Shown here: positions 1 to 37,800 of the stretch, piece by piece
How positions within the stretch are numbered: position 1 is the first letter of the stretch
Layout: each line of letters opens with the position of its first letter
Source: Amyelois transitella
Lineage: Eukaryota; Arthropoda; Insecta; Lepidoptera; Pyralidae
Assembly: GCF_032362555.1 (NCBI RefSeq)
Contig: NC_083528.1
Span: forward strand, 2,480,001 to 2,544,000
Length of the DNA: 64,000 nucleotides
Direction: 5' to 3'
Notes under the pieces: model-generated
The model's database searches: none
What the model saw: the letters and a program-made list of their open reading frames with translations, nothing else
What the model was told of the DNA's origin: nothing
Program-made: the position numbers and the translations under genes

Positions 1-462
1 AAACGTCAATAAAAAAAATAATCTCCTTTGAAAAATACTCATAAACATTTACTTAAAATGATACCCCTTAAAGCATACATTTGTAAATGCAATTAGATGA
101 CAATTGAACACTTGTGGACATGGAAAAGTGAACACATATATAATAATCAAAATAAAATCCGCAAGCGTTTAAATTGTTTGACATGATTCCCCTTAGAATT
201 AGTGCCACCAACATTATAGTGTGATCCGTTCAATGACATCCAAATTTTTTTTTCTCCACCCCTGACCCCGGCCTGCTGCACGCCCCACCTCCATGTCGCC
301 GATGAAAATAAATAAATTAAAATTAAAACTAAATAAAAAAAAAACATACACATTGATATGCATCGTGTAATTGTCGTGTTGACTGCATGATGTAAAAAAT
401 ATACACATGAAATCGTTGTTATAAATGTGTATGCTTGTATATTATCGAAAATAAATCCAACG

Positions 463-532
463 ATTATGGAACTGATGAAAGTAGAAGCTAAAAAGCAGCA
501 GAAAAAAGGAACCCAGCGCAAGAGTCTACCAG
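463..532 (+). CDS. PMCA: Possible small PMCA exon upstream of the 1940 exon (splice site A region)
   Basis: A short open stretch rich in Lys and Gln ends in KSLPG at a good donor (CTACCAG|gtaagt, donor at 533). It leaves one base (G), which joins in phase with the GC that opens the 1940 exon to give ...KSLPG-DEDVT. In this family the segment between the actuator domain and M3 is basic and alternatively spliced, which fits. The acceptor is not clear: AG sites near 486, 499 and 502 are possible and none has a good pyrimidine tract, so the start is approximate. Confidence 0.45.
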
Positions 533-1939
533 GTAAGTAATTCCTTTGCTACCTCCCCGCTTCGGAAAACCCCTCGTACACTCAAGGCCAGAAATACATA
601 TACACAAGCGCCTGTTTAATTTTCTTTCAGATTTGTTTCTCTCCAATCTAAAGAGATTGGATTACAACCCCTTTTAGTCTAGTAAATATGGCGATATTTA
701 AAAAAATACGTACGGCCATGACAGACAAACTAAAGTCGTACAGTGAGGAGAAACAGCAACTGCTCCCTGTACGATATAAATTGATGCTTTATACAGTAAA
801 TTCATCGGGTTAATGTTTGTGCTTACGTCTTAGCTTTCAAGCTATGTTGTGGAGGTATGATTACGTCTGACCTTAAGTGTACTTGAGCTAATAATAATAC
901 GAATCCTACATTAAAAATCTTAGTGTGTTTTAGATAATTCAGTAACTTGGTGATGCTGTAGTTTTTTTTTAAATGAGTAACAGACTTAAAACTCAGCACT
1001 TTTATATTAATATACATTATTTTACTTAAATAAATCAAAACACACGTCATGTGATACATTTTTAGATTGCATTTTACATTCTTAGAATCACTGTAGTGTT
1101 TTTTTTTACTAATATAAAATAAATTTATCTCGTATTTATTTATAGTATTTAATTAAAATGACGCTTAAAACTGTTTAATATTCCAGTAAAGAATTAATTT
1201 TGTTGTAGTTTAAAATTTTGGATTACTGAGCAATTGAAATTCACAGAAAATATTTGCACCTTTACTTACTTGATTAAATTTTTAAACCAATAATTTGCCC
1301 TGAAATGTATTAACTGTTTTTGTTGTAATTTTGGTACGGATATGATGCTATATAAATTTTATAGTTAATTTATGCTCTATTGATGCAGTTAAAATTAATA
1401 ATTCACAATTGGTTTAGACGAGTTGATAATTTTGAGAGCACTTCAAAACACTTAGTAGTATTTATAAATTAGACCGTAGTTCAGTTATTTCTTACGTATT
1501 TTGTATTATGTATTTAGATAATGATATAAAAAGAATAGATTATTGAAAACAATTTGATACGGTTCCTATTTTAGTCTGTTTGTAATAACGACTTAATATT
1601 AGATGTTATTTAAAAGTATTTTATTATTATTTTTTATATGGGGCTTAAGAAAAATGCATTATGGCATCCTTTGGGGTATCATTTGATTTTATTTTTGTTC
1701 TGAATTTAAAATTCATTTCTTAAAACTACAGCCCTTTTTAATAGGTGTATATTTTAGTGTGATTGTGTGATAAACACGCAACTTGCAAATTCGAATTTAA
1801 AATAAAAAAAAATCAAATATTCTAAATTCAAAACGTCCCGAAAATAGGAAAACTTTATTTTTTCTCACTGCAATCACGAGCAATAGCATCACGTCCGTAC
1901 AGCATTGCTGTTTGGAAATTAAGACAAAAAAAACCTTAG

Positions 1940-26328
<24,389 letters not shown>

Positions 26329-28160
26329 CCCCCCCACTCCCCCCCCTACCTACCCCCCACCACGCTGTACGGCCCGCAGTGCTAGCGCCAGCTCACCGAT
26401 GATGCAATAATTTAGCGTATAATATCAGTATTACGCCGGCGCGGACGGCGCACGGACGTTACGAACCGACGCTGCCATCGCTCTAATTATATTATAGCTA
26501 AAACGTGCGTGTATAAAATCATATTTTTAAAATAACGAGGATGATGTTTCGTATTTGATTTTGAACATGTACGGTCGAGGCGTGCTCGCTCCACCGGTGT
26601 ATTTGAGCATAAGTTATATTGTTAACTAGTGTGTTTAATTATTCGATTGTTTTGAAAATATTTTATTATTATACGCGCGCGTCGTACCGCGCGCGTCTGT
26701 TGAACAAATAAAAATATTGTCTAATTATTAATTTTAGATTTAAGCGCAAGGACGAGCGAATGGACGTGTGTTTTTTGAAAATAAAGTTTTCGCATACCAT
26801 CGTGTCATCTCTTACACGGAATGAAATGTTTTATATTGCTTTTGTCAAAGACATGTCGCGGGGGCGGCGCCGGGCGCGGCCTCATCCTTTTGTATAAAGT
26901 TGTTTCATTTGTAGCGCAGCATCGTTGCACGCCGAGCGACAGCCGCCGCCCGCCGCCGCCGCCTGTACTTGAACTAAATTATTGAAGTATTACTTAAGGT
27001 GTTTGTTATAAATTTCAATAACTTTTCTTTTGTTTTTACAACCTTTTTCCCCTAAGTCTAAGTATACATTTAAGTCATATCTCGAAGCGTAGACGCATCA
27101 ACTGAAAAGTTTCTATACAAGAACCGAAAACAGCGCATTCTTGTGTAAAAACCGACGTAGTCCACTTTAAACATCTTCAAAATGTTTAAAATAGAAATAA
27201 ACATTAAATTGTATAGCTGAAGGTACATATTTATTTGTAATGCTAGTCTCTTATGAAAACAAAATACTAATTATTCAATTATTATAATGTACTTATTGAT
27301 TATTGATAAATACTTCAAGTTTATTAAACAAGATATATGTAACGAATTGATTTTGGAATTTTTTCTCTATGAGCAATAGGTCGGCGCGTGCGTCCGGTCG
27401 CGGCCGCGCGCGTGGCCACGTGACGTGCCCGCGGTCACGCGCCGCGCTCGTGGCCACGTGTCGCACACGCTCGTGGCCACGTGCCGCGCCGCACAGCGGA
27501 CGCGCGCGCCCCACGACATAGGCGACGTAGAATCGCAGCAGTGGCATTTTCAACTTATAACGTAAGACATGTACTTAATCGACTTAGAATCGGGTTGAAT
27601 CGAGCCGCACGGAGCGGGCCACCGCTCGCCGCCCACTTGTTTTAGTAATAAATTAAAATCAAAACGATCTAGCGAATCGGCGATGTTCAATTTTGTATAG
27701 AACGTTTCATAGTAGCGGTATTGAGAAGTTGTTACATTTTATTTGCGAAGTCGCTCGCGAACGCGGTCTCTCGTGTTGCCGAGGCAGCGACGGACGCGAC
27801 AACTACTAAAACTATTAAACAATCTTGTAAGTAATTAAGTATTAGCTTCGAATCAATAAAGCCTTTTTAAAAAATTAGTTAAAAAAATGAAACTATTGAA
27901 ACTTCACATGTTTAATAATAATAATAAGTTATGATTTCGGTGAATTAGAGAGTCATGGTATCGTTTTGTGTATATTACTATTTGGTTGATATTCGTTACA
28001 GTTCCCCATGAAAGACATACTAGTGTAGCCCGCGGCCGCGGTCGCGCCCTACCTAACAAATTGTTTTGACACGACTGTCTGCCACTAACCATTTTAGGTG
28101 ATAAGTCCCATTGTTGTATTTTTCGTCTCACAATAAATGAAAATCTATTTTATTGTTTTT
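26329..28160 (+). other. Likely 3'UTR of the distal PMCA isoform
   Basis: Begins with C-rich runs right after TAA. AATAAA hexamers occur at 26707-26712, 26779-26784, 27855-27860 and 28132-28137. It includes GC islands at 26860-26960 and 27380-27520. The last AATAAA is followed by T-rich DNA and the convergent minus-strand gene, so it is the probable distal limit. Confidence 0.55.
27411..27483. repeat. Three copies of CGTGGCCACGTG in a GC island
   Basis: The identical 12-mer occurs at 27411-27422, 27449-27460 and 27472-27483. Each includes the E-box CACGTG and the palindrome GTGGCCAC, within about 140 bp of very GC-rich sequence. It is either a cluster of bHLH-type sites or a structured RNA element in the PMCA 3'UTR. 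Confidence 0.6.
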
Positions 28161-28609
28161 AAAACTGTGGTTTCATTTATTTCCTACTGTTTCGTCACAA
28201 AAGTACCTACCTATCTTTTTATTGTGTTCGGTATGAAGTTAACTGAAATTCAATTATATCTCGGAATAAAGCAGACCCCGGGCTCCAGAGCATAGAAGTG
28301 GACCTGGGAACACGCAAAGCTGAAAGTGGGAGAGTCCAAACCTGCTTCAATATAACTACACAATAATATCTGTATGCCACATTCAGCTAAATCTGTTCAG
28401 CAGAATTAGCCAAGTGGCCTGTTATAATCGTGAACCTTCAACTTTTAGATTGATCTAGTATTTTTGTTTGAATTTGTGGCAATAGATGAACTATTTATGA
28501 GACTACATTTAAGTACAAATTTTGGCAGGACAGACATATTTATGGCCTACTTATTTCAAAACAAAAAATAACCCATATGTAAGCTTCCAAACCAAGCCAA
28601 TTAAACATT

Positions 28610-28715
28610 CATTATGTATTTTGACCAGAACAGGGTTCGGACCCAAAATCTTTAAAACTCAGTGGCAAGCTAAACCACCTGAGTTACAGAGATGTCGCAA
28701 GAGGCATATTGCTAA
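28610..28715 (-). mobile_element. tRNA-derived SINE fragment
   Basis: On the minus strand a box-A-like TAACTCAGGTGGTTTAGC is followed by a box-B-like GGGTCCGAACCCTG. The internal RNA polymerase III promoter spacing resembles a tRNA but there is no intact cloverleaf. It lies between the PMCA 3'UTR and the end of the convergent gene. Confidence 0.5.
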
Positions 28716-28826
28716 ATGAAAATCTACTTATATGGAGAACGGAGTATATTATCACATATGTCATCAGATAAAAGTTAACAATAATTGGTATAAGAGTCAA
28801 TTATTTCTTACAACTATGTGATCATC

Positions 28827-28894
28827 TCAGTGGAAGTTGATCATGCCGGGGGGCGGCTCCGGCGGCATGAACGGCGGCAGCGAAGAGTTGGGAT
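28827..28894 (-). CDS. Unknown gene, last exon
   Basis: Acceptor cttccag| and stop TGA at 28829-28827. Encodes NSSLPPFMPPEPPPGMINFH. AATAAA hexamers on the minus strand lie at 28181-28176 and 28154-28149, which would make its 3'UTR overlap the PMCA 3' end. Confidence 0.84.
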
Positions 28895-31800
28895 CTGGAA
28901 GCCAAGAAACAATATTTTAAATCGTAGTTTAGGGTAGGCGGACCTCGGGCTCTGTCAAGGTCGCAAATAGAGCTCAAAAATGTATTGTTCCAAAATAAAC
29001 CAATTGTTGTACTGAGTCGATTTAAACAAATCACAACCGATACAAGAGCATTGGTTTAGGACTGTCACGAAGTAGAGAAGATACATACGTGTTAAAATTA
29101 CATTACAAAATCAAATTATTTTTTTTTTTCATCATCCATCAAAATCAACATTCTATTCAGAGAATAGGCCTTCGAAGGCAATTGGTCACATTTTTTTAAA
29201 TTTCAGTTTCAACTATGGTAACAAAAAAATCTCACCAAACTTCTGGTGATGATGCGCCAACTGTTGCTGCAACATCGGATCCGCCATCAAGTTCCCGGAG
29301 ACGCCGGGCCGCCGCAGCGCGGCCAGCAGCGCGGGCGGCGGCGGCGCGGGCGCGGCGGGCGGCGGCGGGGACGCGGGCGGGGCGGCGGGGGGAGCGGGGG
29401 GCAGCGCCGGCGGGGGCGGGGGGGGCAGCGCGTCCCACAGCGGCACGTGGTCGGGGTGCGACGCGGGGCACGGCCACGCGCAGCCGTAGCGGCGGGACTT
29501 CTTCTTCTGCAAACATAAATAAACATATATGTATGTACTAGAGGCCGCCCGCGACTTCGTCCGCATGGAAACCCTATCAATCCCGCGGGAACTCTGGGAT
29601 AAAAAGTAGCCTATGTGTTATTTCATGGTAATCGGTTCAGTAGTTTTTGCGTGAAAGAGTAACAAACATCCATACATCCATACAAACTTTCGCCTTTATA
29701 ATAGTAGTAGGATATACAGGTGACTTTTAATTCAACTGCATAAATTTAACTGTTAAGTGTACTCATCTAAAGGATATTTAAAAACGTTAAAAGAAACATA
29801 TCGGTTCATATTTCAGAAAGTACGAAAAAATAAATAAAAGTATCAAAATCCACGATCCTAAATACGTCATATCACCCCGGCCGGCGGAAAAACGACGCGT
29901 AAGATTCAGAGGTCAACGACACAATTCATTCAGCTGAGCGATCTCGACAAGTCTGTACTTTACTTGATCTTGATACTAGAAAAATAATTTATTTTTCAGA
30001 CATTTATTTACATGATTAGTTTTAATTTCTTTTTGTAGTATTGGTATGTATTAAAGCGTGTGACGTAGTTTTTTAAGGGTTTTCTTTGAAATGTGAAAAT
30101 GATGACGTTTAATTTAAATAAAAATAGGCTCAAACGGCTCAGAAGCATGGTATAGTCTATGTTTAAAAGGATGCAGTTGTTTTAAATGTCACTCTGTATA
30201 TAAATATAAATCCACCATTTATTATATCATTCAACATCATAAACAAATCGTTCATTCATGTCTTTTAATGTAGACAATGTGCATTCGTCCACGATTTAGA
30301 TTTAAAAGTATATTTGTAAATTGAAGTCCGGTGAAAATGCTGCAGTGTACTTTGTTCCGCCGCTTCTTCTACACATGCGCTTTGGAAACAGTATTAGTTA
30401 TAATTTGATTTAAGTAATGTGACGTCAATAAGTGATACCTTGTATGCAATTTTGAAAATAAATATATTCTATTATTCTAATCAAAATATTATAAGCATCC
30501 AAAACTCAGACAGAGCGCGAATTTCGTCCAATAAACGCTAGTTGCAGTCTGCTTTTTACTATTCACGATGGAAAATCTTTTAAGAAGACATATATGTTGT
30601 AGTACTACATACTTACTACAGCTGACATGATGAAGTAATTCTAAACCAATAAAAACGAATCAAGAGTTGTGTTCTCACCTTCTTGGGCGGCGCCTCCACG
30701 TCAGAGTCTTGTCCGGGCGTGTACCCGTCCGCGAAACTCACGCGCTTCACGGCGCGAGTAGCATTGGCCTTGCTGGAAAGAAACCAAGTATTTTAAATCA
30801 TTTTAAAAACGAGGATATCATTTTGTATGTTGTGTACGTACACAATTTTGGGGGAACAATCAACTATTTGAAAATTAGCGTAAATTATAAATTAAATCCT
30901 CCTTGTATATCTGCTTAGTCAACCTGCTTTCATTCATCCTCTCCACATGACCGAACCATCTTAACATACCCTTTTCTATTCCTGTAACTACATCTTCTTT
31001 CACATCACAACATTCCCTTATCACGCTGTTCCTTATCCTGTCACTCAATTTCACACCCATCATACTCCTTAACGCTCTCATTTCCACTGCATTTATTCTG
31101 CTTTCATGCTTCTTTTGCCATACCCAACTTTCACTCCCATACATTAATGTCGGGACCAACACGCCCCTGTGCACAGCCAGTCAAGCCTTTTTGGATAGTT
31201 TCTGACTGCTCATAAAGGCATGCAAAGCTCCATTCACCATGTTCCCCGCGTTCACTCTCCTTTCAATATCACTATCATACTTGCCATCTGATGTAAACTT
31301 TGATCCTAGATATACAAACTCTTTCACTTGCTCCACTTTTTCTCCTCCAATCAAAATACAAGGAGAGTGTGGAGGGAAAGGTCGGAGTGGGAAGACCTAG
31401 ACGAACGTATCTTGATCAAATTAAGGACGTCCTGGTAAAGGGTCAGGTCAAAAGTACCCGAAACCGCCGAGCTTGTATGAAGAGAGTTATGAATGTGGAC
31501 GAAGCGAAAGAAGTATGCAGAGATCGTGGCAAGTGGAAAGAGGTAGTCTCTGCCTACCCCTCCGGGAAAGAGGCGTGATTTTATGTATGTATGTATGTAT
31601 GTATAAATTAAATTTATTAAAGGGATAGGCTAACAAACTTGGGATTCTTTTTTAGGCGATGGGCTAGCAACGTGTCACTATTGGAATCTCAATTCTATCA
31701 TTACGCCAAATAGCTGAATGTGGCCATTCAGTCTTTTCAAGACTGTTGGCTCTGTCTACCCCGCAAGGGATATAGACGTGACCATATGTATGTATAAATT

Positions 31801-34800
31801 AAACTAATTTAATCTTAATTTTATAATTTAGCCGTACAGCTGAACGTGGCCTTTCAGTTTTTTCAAGACAGTTAGCTCTGCCTACCCCGCAAGGGATATA
31901 GATGAGACTATATGTATGTATGTAGCGTAAATGTGAAGATTTGCCTTGACACACCTGTAAAATTCCATACACAACTTTCGGAACTTTACTATGAAAAGCC
32001 GTTTAATAAATTACAGTCACATAATTATATGAATATAGGCGTAAATGTAAAGATATTAACAGATATGAACTTCTTTTGTTGGTATTTCGAGTCCTCAATC
32101 TCTTACTTATCCTTTAGTATTACCAGTTGAAATCCCCTCCACAATGCTTCTAGACCTGTCAACGCGCACGCGCACGCGAGACGCCGTTTTTATCGTGCAA
32201 AAAAAACTATTGCTGTCCCGTTTCACTTCATAATAAAAAACGAAACAGCGATAGTTTTTGGCGCGATAAATACGGCGTCGCACGTGTCACGGTACACTAA
32301 ATATTGTCCACCTCCATATTAAATCTCAATTATATCATTAAGCCAAATAGCTGAACGTGGCCATTCAATCTTTTCAAGACTGTTGTCTGCGCCAATGCCA
32401 ATCTCCTGTTTGATTTTCTTCCACCCAAAGGTTAACTGGAAGAGATTGCTTTAGCGATAAGTCCGCCTTTGTACCATCTATATCTGCTTTGTGTTGTTTT
32501 GTATGTTTTACTCTTATGGTGCAATAAAGAGTTTTATATATATGTATATAATAATAATACGGCGCTGAATACCAACCTGACCAGGATCCCCTTCTCCGGA
32601 GCCTCGCGATCGTCTTCGTTCGCATCCTTCGCCACATCACCTAAAACTAATCATCGGGGAATATCAATTGACCATCTCATTCTTTTGTTTGTCTAGCCTG
32701 TAGCGAGGCAGGGCGCGCGCGACGCCGTTTTTTTCTCGCGAAAAATTATCCCTATCCCGTTTCATGTCATAATGAAAAGGGAAACAGTGATAGTTTTACG
32801 CGCGATAAAAACGGTGTCGCGCGTTCCATGCTACGGGCGATGGACAAACAAACGAAATGAACTCAAGACTACAAATCGAAGTATAAAGTAATTACAGTGA
32901 AAAACAGTTACAAATTTAAATTCTTGAATGTGTAGGATTCTTCATCATGTTCAACCCTTAAATTTTATTGGTCAGAAATAGGCGATAAGTCTTATCAGGA
33001 AGATGACGCAATCCGACTCGAAGGACCAATAAAACAATTTGACTTGGTGAAATAATAAGTGTGCTATACAAAAGTTGAAGACATAGAAGTGGACAAAATG
33101 ACATAAAATAACATAAGTTATAGGTTTTGCTGTGTGGTTCCTGGCACTCGAATAGGACCATTCCGTCTCTCTCCCATTTATGTATGTCATAAAAGTCTAT
33201 CGAAGCACATTCATCTAGCTTTCACCATGATCCAATACAGGTCAGGTGCCTCTAAAATGGAAATGGAGGTCACACGAGAGTCGCTTCATGTAAAAATCTG
33301 ACGTTCACTCGAGTTCCTCTCCAGTAAGAAGACCTAGGTCAAGATTCAACGATATTCACCTGTGTTTTTGAGCGCCAAGTCGATTCTGTCATCCAGGGTA
33401 GACCGGCGTGGGTCGGCCGGGGTGGGGGCGGGCGCGGGGGCGAGGTGCGACGCGGGGGCGGTGGCGGGGGCGGGGGCGGCGTCCGAGAAGCAGTCGCCGT
33501 ATTGGAGGCGGTCCGCCGCGCCGTACATATCCATGTACGCTTCGTCGTAACTGTACGGAAAGGGTTAATACGTTTGATCATCATAATTTGGTCAAAACCG
33601 CCGAGCTTGCATGAAGGGAGTTATGAATGTGGATGACGCGAAGGAAGTATGCAGAGATCGTGACAAGTGGAAAGATGTAGTCTCTGCCTACCACTGCGGG
33701 AAAGAGGCGTGATTTTGTGTATGTATGTATGTATCATCATAATTTTTCTACGAGGCTATTTACTAATACTCCATCCATCTAAATAATCACGGCTATATCC
33801 CTTGCGGGATAGACAGCGACAGCAACCGTGAAAGGCTTACAGGCCACGTTCAGCTGTTTGGCCTAATGATAGAATTGCGATTCAAATAATGACAGGTGCT
33901 AGCCCATCGCCTAAAAGAATATTCACAAGCTTATGAGCCTGTCTTTAGTCGCGTTTTACGACATCCATGGGAAATATGGAGTAGTACTGTAAAATTGAGG
34001 CTTCAAAGAACAAATTTTTAAAAACTGAATAATTTAATAGAATAGAATAGATTTATTTTTTTAAATTGGAAACAAGGTATCACTTCTTGACGTCACATCA
34101 CTTAAATCTAATTACAACTACTACCGCTTCCAAAGCGTACCATGCATCATAACAAATCATGTGTAGAAGAAGCGGCGGAACAAACTACACTGCAGAATTT
34201 TAACCGGACGTCAATTTACAAATATAAAAGATATCTCTTTAATCTAAATCGTGTACGAATGCACATTGTATACATTAAAAAAAAACACGAATTAATGTAA
34301 AACTAAATAAATAATAAATATCTTTATTACTCTTTTTCCATAGCTCATATATGATTGGGTCCTCCATTTAAGTATAAAATACTTGTGTTTGGAGAGCCGT
34401 GTCGAGAGAGAAAACTAATTATTTCAATACGAATATTTCGTCAAATTCAAGTTAAATGACAAGAGTTAGCTCTTAAATTGGAGAAGAACATACATACATA
34501 CATATGGTCACGTCTATATCCCTTGCGGGGTAGACAGAGTCAACAGTCTTGAAAAGACTGAATGGCCACGTTCAGCTAATGATAGAATTGAGATTCAAAA
34601 AGTGACAGGTTGCTAGCCCGTCGCCTAAAATAAGAATTCCAAGTTTGTAAGCCTATCCCTTAGTCGCCTTTTACAACACCCATGGAAACAAGATGGAGTG
34701 GTCCTATTCTTTTTTTGTATTAGTACCGGAAACCACACGGCACATGCAAATTGTCCACATTAAAAAAACACGAATGAATGTAAAACTAATAATTTCAATA

Positions 34801-37800
34801 CGAATATTTCGTCAACAATTTGAGTTAGCCTCGAAGTAAGTTCGAGACTTGTGTTACGAGATACTAACTCAACGATACTATATTTTATAATAAATACTTA
34901 TATAGATAAACATCCAAGACCCAGGCCAATCAGAGAAAGTTCTTGCCTCATCATGCCCTGGCCGGGATTCGAACCCGGGACCTCCGGTGTCACAGACAAG
35001 CGTACTACCGCTACGCCACAGAGGCCGTCAAATCAATTCAAGTTAAATGACAAGAGTTAGCTTTTAAATTTAAGAAGAAGAAGAAGAAGAAGAATCATGT
35101 CAAACGACAGAGTGACGAACCTCATGGTGTTGTGGTCGGCGCGGTTGGCGATGCTCTGGATGCGGTAGACGGGCTCGCCGCGCGTGAGCACTATGTTCAC
35201 CTCGCCCGGCTTCAAACCTGTGGACCCGTTACACTTTTTAAATCTTCAAGGTAAAAAAAAGGTGAGTCTGAGTTTGACCTGTATGTATGTTTGTATGTAT
35301 GTAATTTTGTATGTAATATATATGTGTCTATTTATGACCGCGATTATCGCGTCATTCGCTGAACCGATTCTGATGCGGTCTTCGGGAAGTGTTTGTTACC
35401 AGGAGAAGGTTTAAGAGATTTATCTGATTCCAAAAAAAAGAGAATTCCGATTGGGGGATGTTCTCTTTTTACAAAAGTTATCAATCAATCCTTTTGAACG
35501 TCGGTGGTCGAGTTGGTAATGTGCCCGATTAAAAATGCGTGAAGGCACAGGTTCAAATCGCACCTCTAAACTCGGCCATGTACTAATAACTCTTCTCTGA
35601 GTTATGTACATTAGTTTAAGTGCTAACCGATGCTCTTACGAGCGAAAACAATGTGAACCTGCACATTTAAACAACTGAATGTGTAACCATGACCCAATGA
35701 GTCGATCCATAAAAATCCAACTTACTCAATCCAGGATCCATGATCTAAAGTCGCACCCCGGGCTCCTCTCCAGAGAGGTGGGGATATAACCTGGACTAAC
35801 GCCAGGACGAAGAGAATAGAATAGAATTATTTTCATCATTGAATACAAGGTATCACTTATTGACGTCAAATAACTTAAATCTAATTATAACTACTACGGC
35901 TTCCAAAGCGCATGTGTAGAAGAAGCGGCGGAACAAACTACACTGCAGCATTTTCATCGGACGGCAATTTACAAATATGGATCTCTTAAATCTAAATCGT
36001 GGACGAATGCACATTGTCTAAATTAAAAAAACATGAATGAATGTAAAATGTGGCGATGGGCTAGCAACCTGTCACTATTTGAATCTTAATTTCTATCATT
36101 AAGCCAAACAGCTGAACGTGGCCATTCAGACTTTTCAAGACTGTCGGCTCTGTCTACCCCGCAAGGGATATAGACGTGACGTGACGTATGTATGTAATGA
36201 ATGTAGAACTAATTGACGATGAAAGAGAGATGAAGGTTACACCTGACTGACGAACTCGCATGAAGAGATTGATGTTATTATGTAGTTATTAGCCTAACAC
36301 CTAAATAAGAATAAAAATTGTTAATGTACCAATTGTCTTAGAATTAAGTATTTAAATATTGTTCTATTTAACTTAACTGTAATTGATTATGGTGAGCAAT
36401 AAACTTATATTATATTATACTAGAGGCCGCCCGCGACTTCGTCCGCATGGAAACCCTATCAATCCCGCGGGAACTCTGGGATAAAAAGTAGCCTATGTGT
36501 TATTCTGGGTCTTCAGCTACCTACATACCAAATTTCATGGTAATCGGTTCAGTAGTTTTTGCGTGAAAGAGTAACAAACATCCATACAAACTTTCGCCTT
36601 TATAATAGTAGTAGGATTATATTATGTACTCACCCCATCTAGAGGGCCTGAGCTTCGGCCGGTCGCGGTCGGGCGGCCGGTCCCCCGCCCTCCAGTCGCA
36701 CTTGATTTCCCCCCGCCGCCCCCCCACCACCGTCTCGATGCGGTGGGAGTCCGACCAGGTGACATCTTGAGTGAAATCCATCGAGGAATTGCTCTGGTTG
36801 AAACGATATAGCGAACATATAACTTGTATCCTACTAAGTAATATTATAAATTAATTATAAAATAAGACCTATTTGTTAAGTACAAGTATTATTTTTAATT
36901 AAAGTGCATTTTTTTAAGTTCAAAATGCAGTTTCAATTCATCAAGGGTTCATATAACTATTTTTCAACGAGTGCTTCAACAACCCCAATGGGAGACGGGC
37001 GTGATGGTATGTATACATACATACATATGTTCACGTCTATACCCCTTGCCGGGTAGACAGAGCCAATAGTCTTGAAAAGACTGAATGGCCACGTTCAGCT
37101 ATTTGCCCTAATGATAGAATTGAGATTCAAATAGCGACAGGTTGCTAGCCCATCGCCTAAAAGAAGAATCCCAAATTCGTAAGCCAATCAATTAGTCGCC
37201 TTTTACGACATCCATGGGAAAGAGATGGAGCGGTCCTATTCTTTATTGTATTGGTGCCGGGAACCACACGGCACAAGTACTATTTACAAGTATTATTTTT
37301 AATTAAGTGCATTTTTTTAAGTTCAAAGTGAAGTTTCAATTCATCAAAGTATTCATATAACTATTTTTCAACGAGGGCTTCAACAGCCCCAATGGGTGAC
37401 AGGCGTAATGGTATGTATGTTCGTATATAAGAACTAACCTGGCTGGCGACGTCGTTCTGGTAAGCCAAGGCCAACTGCTCGTACACCTCGTAGTTGGCCG
37501 GGGAGTAGTCCTCGTGCTTCTGGTACTCGTGGGGCTCCATATCGTGCTCTGGATATAAAATTAATATAGTTTAATTATATCGAGTAGAACAAAAAAATCG
37601 GTTAACTTGTGTTTTTTTTAACCTTAGGCTTTACTCCGCTTTTTACATTTTTGTTGAGTATGTATAATCATGTTTACGTTTACTTGCAGGGTAGACAGAG
37701 CCAACGGTCTTGAAAAGACTGAAAGGCCACGTTCAGCTGTAAGCCATTGCCTACAAGAATTTCAAGCTCATTAGCCATTCCCTTAGTCGTATTGTACGAC

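Noticed and set aside
147-521. 124-codon minus-strand hydrophobic frame at the window start
   Set aside because: AT-rich composition, Phe/Tyr/Ile bias typical of random intron sequence, no splice context.
29213-29566. Several overlapping frames, including Arg/Gly-rich plus-strand ones, near 29.2-29.6 kb
   Set aside because: Only the minus-strand frame joins in phase with exons 20 and 22 of the unnamed gene; the others are shadows of a Pro/Ala repeat.
34929-35028. Functional tRNA gene
   Set aside because: Box A and box B are present, but the sequence continues into a SINE body and the acceptor stem does not pair properly.
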